A DNA stretch of 16,545 nt from JANNOG01 sp050329415 (GTDB taxonomy: Bacteria > Actinomycetota > Actinomycetes > Actinomycetales > JBBAYJ01), in the NCBI GenBank assembly GCA_050329415.1, contig JBHJOS010000037.1, positions 1 through 16,545 on the forward strand, given 5' to 3'. Positions 14,344 to 16,545 of the stretch are shown here, one piece after another (the stretch's first letter is position 1; each line of letters begins with the position of its first letter). The notes beneath the pieces were generated by a model. The model did not search any database. It had not been told where the DNA came from and worked only from the letters and a program-made list of their open reading frames with translations. The position numbers and the translations under genes were made by a program.

Positions 14344-15104
14344 AAATGGCTGCGGGCTCGACAGCGGTGCCCACCGGCACGGCCGCCCGGGACCGGGTGT
14401 TCCGCGCGGTCCTGTCGCGCGGCCCGGTCGAGGTCGTCGCCATCGCCGGGCGCCTCGGCGTCACCCCGGCTGCCGTCCGCCGCCACATCGAGGCGCTGGA
14501 GGGCGACGGCCTCGTCGCGGTGCACGAGGCGTCCCCGGCGCGGCAGCGGGGACGCGGCCGCCCGGCGCGCTCCTACGTCGTCACCGCCCGGGGTCACCGG
14601 GCGGCGGGCGGCGGGTACGAGGACGTCGCGCTGTCCGCGCTGGCCCACCTGTCCCGCCACTACGGCCCCGACGCCGTCGCCCGGTTCACCGACGAGCGGC
14701 TGCGGGAGCTGGAGTCCCGCTGGCGGACGCTCGTGGACGGCGCGGGACCCGACCCGCTCGACCGGGCCCGGGCACTCGCGGACGCCCTGGGCGAGGACGG
14801 CTTCGCGGCCGAGGCCCGGGACGTGGAGCCGCCCCGCGGACAGCCCGGGGACACCGGGAACCTCCCGGGCCCGCTCGGCGTCCAGATCTGTCAGGGGCAC
14901 TGTCCGGTCCACACCCTGGCCGATGCCTACCCCGGCCTGTGCGAGGCGGAGACGGAGGCCTTCTCCCGCCTCGTCGGGACCCCTGTGCAACGGTTGGCCA
15001 CGATCGCCCACGGCGACCACGTGTGCACGACGTTCGTCCCCGCGCCGCCCGCAGCCCACCCGAGACCAGCCCCCGTCGACCCCGTCCGAGGAGAGACTCC
15101 ATGA
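14340..15104 (+). CDS. sufR: SufR, Fe-S cluster-sensing transcriptional repressor of the suf operon
   Basis: The 254-residue product has an N-terminal winged helix-turn-helix (about 18-82; VEVVAIAGRLGVTPAAVRRHIEAL) and a C-terminal sensor half with four cysteines at 184, 188, 201 and 229 (ICQGHC, GLC, HVC). The spacing 4/13/28 equals that of the cluster-ligating cysteines I recall for M. tuberculosis SufR (175, 179, 192, 220). SufR carrying a cluster represses suf genes and releases them under iron or redox stress. GTG 14340 is preferred because a -10-like hexamer lies six bases upstream and no ribosome site exists; ATG 14346 is two codons later. Its stop overlaps the sufB start as ATGA. Confidence 0.94.
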   Translation: MQMAAGSTAVPTGTAARDRVFRAVLSRGPVEVVAIAGRLGVTPAAVRRHIEALEGDGLVAVHEASPARQRGRGRPARSYVVTARGHRAAGGGYEDVALSALAHLSRHYGPDAVARFTDERLRELESRWRTLVDGAGPDPLDRARALADALGEDGFAAEARDVEPPRGQPGDTGNLPGPLGVQICQGHCPVHTLADAYPGLCEAETEAFSRLVGTPVQRLATIAHGDHVCTTFVPAPPAAHPRPAPVDPVRGETP

Positions 15105-16545
15105 CCACAGCTCCGGACCTCACCCCCCCGGCGGGCACTGCCGCCGTGCCAGTCCCGCCGGAACTGGAGGGCCTCGACCGCTACCGCTACGGGTGGGCCG
15201 ACTCCGACGCGGCCGGTGTCAACGCCCGCCGCGGCCTCAACGAGGACGTGGTCCGCGACATCTCGGCCCGCAAGGGCGAGCCCGACTGGATGCTCCAGCT
15301 CCGCCTCAAGGGCCTGCGGCTGTTCGGCCGCAAGCCGATGCCGACCTGGGGGTCGGACCTCGGCGACATCGACTTCGACAACATCAAGTACTTCGTGCGC
15401 TCGACCGAGAAGCAGGCCGCCAGCTGGGACGAGCTGCCCGACGACATCCGCACCACCTACGACCGCCTCGGCATCCCCGAGGCCGAGAAGCAGCGCCTCG
15501 TCGCCGGCGTCGCCGCCCAGTACGAGTCCGAGGTCGTCTACCACCAGATCCGTGAGGACCTGGAGGCGAAGGGCGTGCTGTTCCTCGACACCGACACCGG
15601 CCTGCGCGAGCACGAGGACGTGTTCCGCGAGTACTTCACCTCGGTGATCCCGGCCGGCGACAACAAGTTCGCCGCCCTCAACACCGCGGTGTGGTCCGGC
15701 GGGTCGTTCGTCTACGTGCCGCCGGGCGTCCACGTCGAGATCCCGCTCCAGGCCTACTTCCGCATCAACACCGAGAACATGGGCCAGTTCGAGCGGACGC
15801 TCATCATCGCCGACGAGGGCTCCTACGTGCACTACGTCGAGGGCTGCACCGCGCCGATCTACCAGTCGGACTCGCTGCACTCCGCCGTGGTGGAGATCAT
15901 CGTGAAGAAGGACGCCCGGGTCCGGTACACGACGATCCAGAACTGGTCGACGAACGTCTACAACCTCGTGACCAAGCGTGCGGTCGCGCGCGAGGGCGCG
16001 ACGATGGAGTGGATCGACGGCAACATCGGCTCCAAGGTGACGATGAAGTACCCGGCGGTCTTCCTCATGGGCGAGCGCGCCAAGGGTGAGACCCTGTCCG
16101 TCGCCATGGCGGGTGCGGGCCAGCACCAGGACGCCGGCGCCAAGATGGTCCACGCCGCGCCCCACACCTCGTCGTCCATCGTGTCGAAGTCCATCGCCCG
16201 TGGCGGCGGCCGGACGTCCTACCGGGGCCTCGTCCAGGTGCTCGAGGGCGCCCACCACAGCGCCTCCACGGTCCGCTGCGACGCCCTGCTCGTCGACACC
16301 ATCAGCCGGTCCGACACCTACCCCTACGTCGACGTCCGCGAGGACGACGTGTCGATGGGCCACGAGGCGACGGTGTCGAAGGTGAGCGACGACCAGCTCT
16401 TCTACCTGATGTCCCGCGGGATGCCCGAGGACGAGGCGATGGCCATGATCGTCCGCGGGTTCATCGAGCCGATCGCCCGCGAGCTGCCCATGGAGTACGC
16501 CCTCGAGCTCAACAAGCTCATCGAGCTGCAGATGGAAGGGGCCGT
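15101..16545 (+). CDS. sufB: SufB, Fe-S cluster scaffold subunit of the SufBCD complex (3' end just beyond window)
   Basis: The reading frame is open from the ATG at 15101 to the right edge (481 codons plus two bases) and, judged by the ending NKLIELQMEGAV, lacks only about one residue and the stop. SufB is the scaffold on which nascent Fe-S clusters are built, in complex with SufC and SufD. Recognisable stretches include ALNTAVWSGGSFVYVPPGV, INTENMGQFERTLIIADEGS, the conserved YVEGCTAPIYQSDSLHSAVV (Cys249) and HHSASTVRCDALLVD, whose Cys393 matches the conserved functional cysteine. A ribosome site GAGGAGA lies about seven bases upstream. The gene is uninterrupted by an intein. sufD, sufC and sufS are expected downstream but unseen. 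Confidence 0.96.
   Translation, partial: MTTAPDLTPPAGTAAVPVPPELEGLDRYRYGWADSDAAGVNARRGLNEDVVRDISARKGEPDWMLQLRLKGLRLFGRKPMPTWGSDLGDIDFDNIKYFVRSTEKQAASWDELPDDIRTTYDRLGIPEAEKQRLVAGVAAQYESEVVYHQIREDLEAKGVLFLDTDTGLREHEDVFREYFTSVIPAGDNKFAALNTAVWSGGSFVYVPPGVHVEIPLQAYFRINTENMGQFERTLIIADEGSYVHYVEGCTAPIYQSDSLHSAVVEIIVKKDARVRYTTIQNWSTNVYNLVTKRAVAREGATMEWIDGNIGSKVTMKYPAVFLMGERAKGETLSVAMAGAGQHQDAGAKMVHAAPHTSSSIVSKSIARGGGRTSYRGLVQVLEGAHHSASTVRCDALLVDTISRSDTYPYVDVREDDVSMGHEATVSKVSDDQLFYLMSRGMPEDEAMAMIVRGFIEPIARELPMEYALELNKLIELQMEGA

Noticed and set aside
14927..16363. Long minus-strand open frame opposite sufB, rich in Val/Asp/Gly
   Set aside because: It is the mirror of a strongly conserved sufB gene, and its composition reflects sufB codon bias.
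1..16545. CRISPR arrays, tRNA/rRNA genes, insertion sequences, prophage or attachment sites
   Set aside because: No spaced direct repeats, cloverleaf sequences, transposase or integrase motifs, or terminal inverted repeats were seen.

Overview
This 16.5 kb window comes from the chromosome of a high-GC Gram-positive actinobacterium. The evidence is the very strong G/C third-position bias, many GTG starts, an opcA gene next to zwf, an RskA-type anti-sigma factor, and the neighbourhood suf genes / ABC transporter / ctaA / ctaB / tkt / tal / zwf / opcA, which from memory matches the Mycobacterium tuberculosis Rv1446c-Rv1461 block and a similar Streptomyces block. The genus cannot be fixed by eye; pgi lying between tal and zwf would fit several non-mycobacterial actinobacterial orders. 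No phage, insertion sequence, CRISPR array, tRNA or rRNA is visible.

Layout, left to right. Positions 1-6865 (minus strand) hold a pentose-phosphate/upper-glycolysis operon read tkt > tal > pgi > zwf > opcA (opcA is cut by the window edge). The last four genes run head to tail, and three of their junctions are 4-base GTGA stop/start overlaps. Positions 7043-9063 (minus) hold heme A biosynthesis, ctaA > ctaB, also joined by GTGA. Positions 10029-12458 (minus) carry an envelope module: a secreted DUF4397 protein, a strong hairpin, a class F-like sortase, an ECF sigma factor and its RskA-like membrane anti-sigma factor. Positions 12541-14237 (minus) hold an ABC-2 exporter (ATPase > permease, GTGA overlap). 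From 14340 the strand switches: sufR, an Fe-S-sensing repressor, overlaps sufB by ATGA; sufB lacks only its last few codons at the right edge.

How it works together. The left operon produces NADPH and pentoses (Zwf with OpcA) and interconverts sugar phosphates (Tkt, Tal, Pgi). CtaA and CtaB supply heme A to the aa3 oxidase. SufR probably controls itself and the suf Fe-S assembly operon through an operator over its own promoter. The sigma/anti-sigma/sortase/DUF4397 set looks like an accessory cell-surface cassette placed inside an otherwise conserved housekeeping block, and is the most interesting part of the window.

Several transcription units (ctaA, the sigma gene, the ABC ATPase, sufR) have an actinobacterial -10-like hexamer exactly 6-7 bases before a GTG, suggesting leaderless transcripts. 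No gene-free stretch exceeds 300 bases; the largest gaps are 177 bp (tkt/ctaB), 111-114 bp (either side of the sortase gene) and 102 bp (ABC ATPase/sufR).
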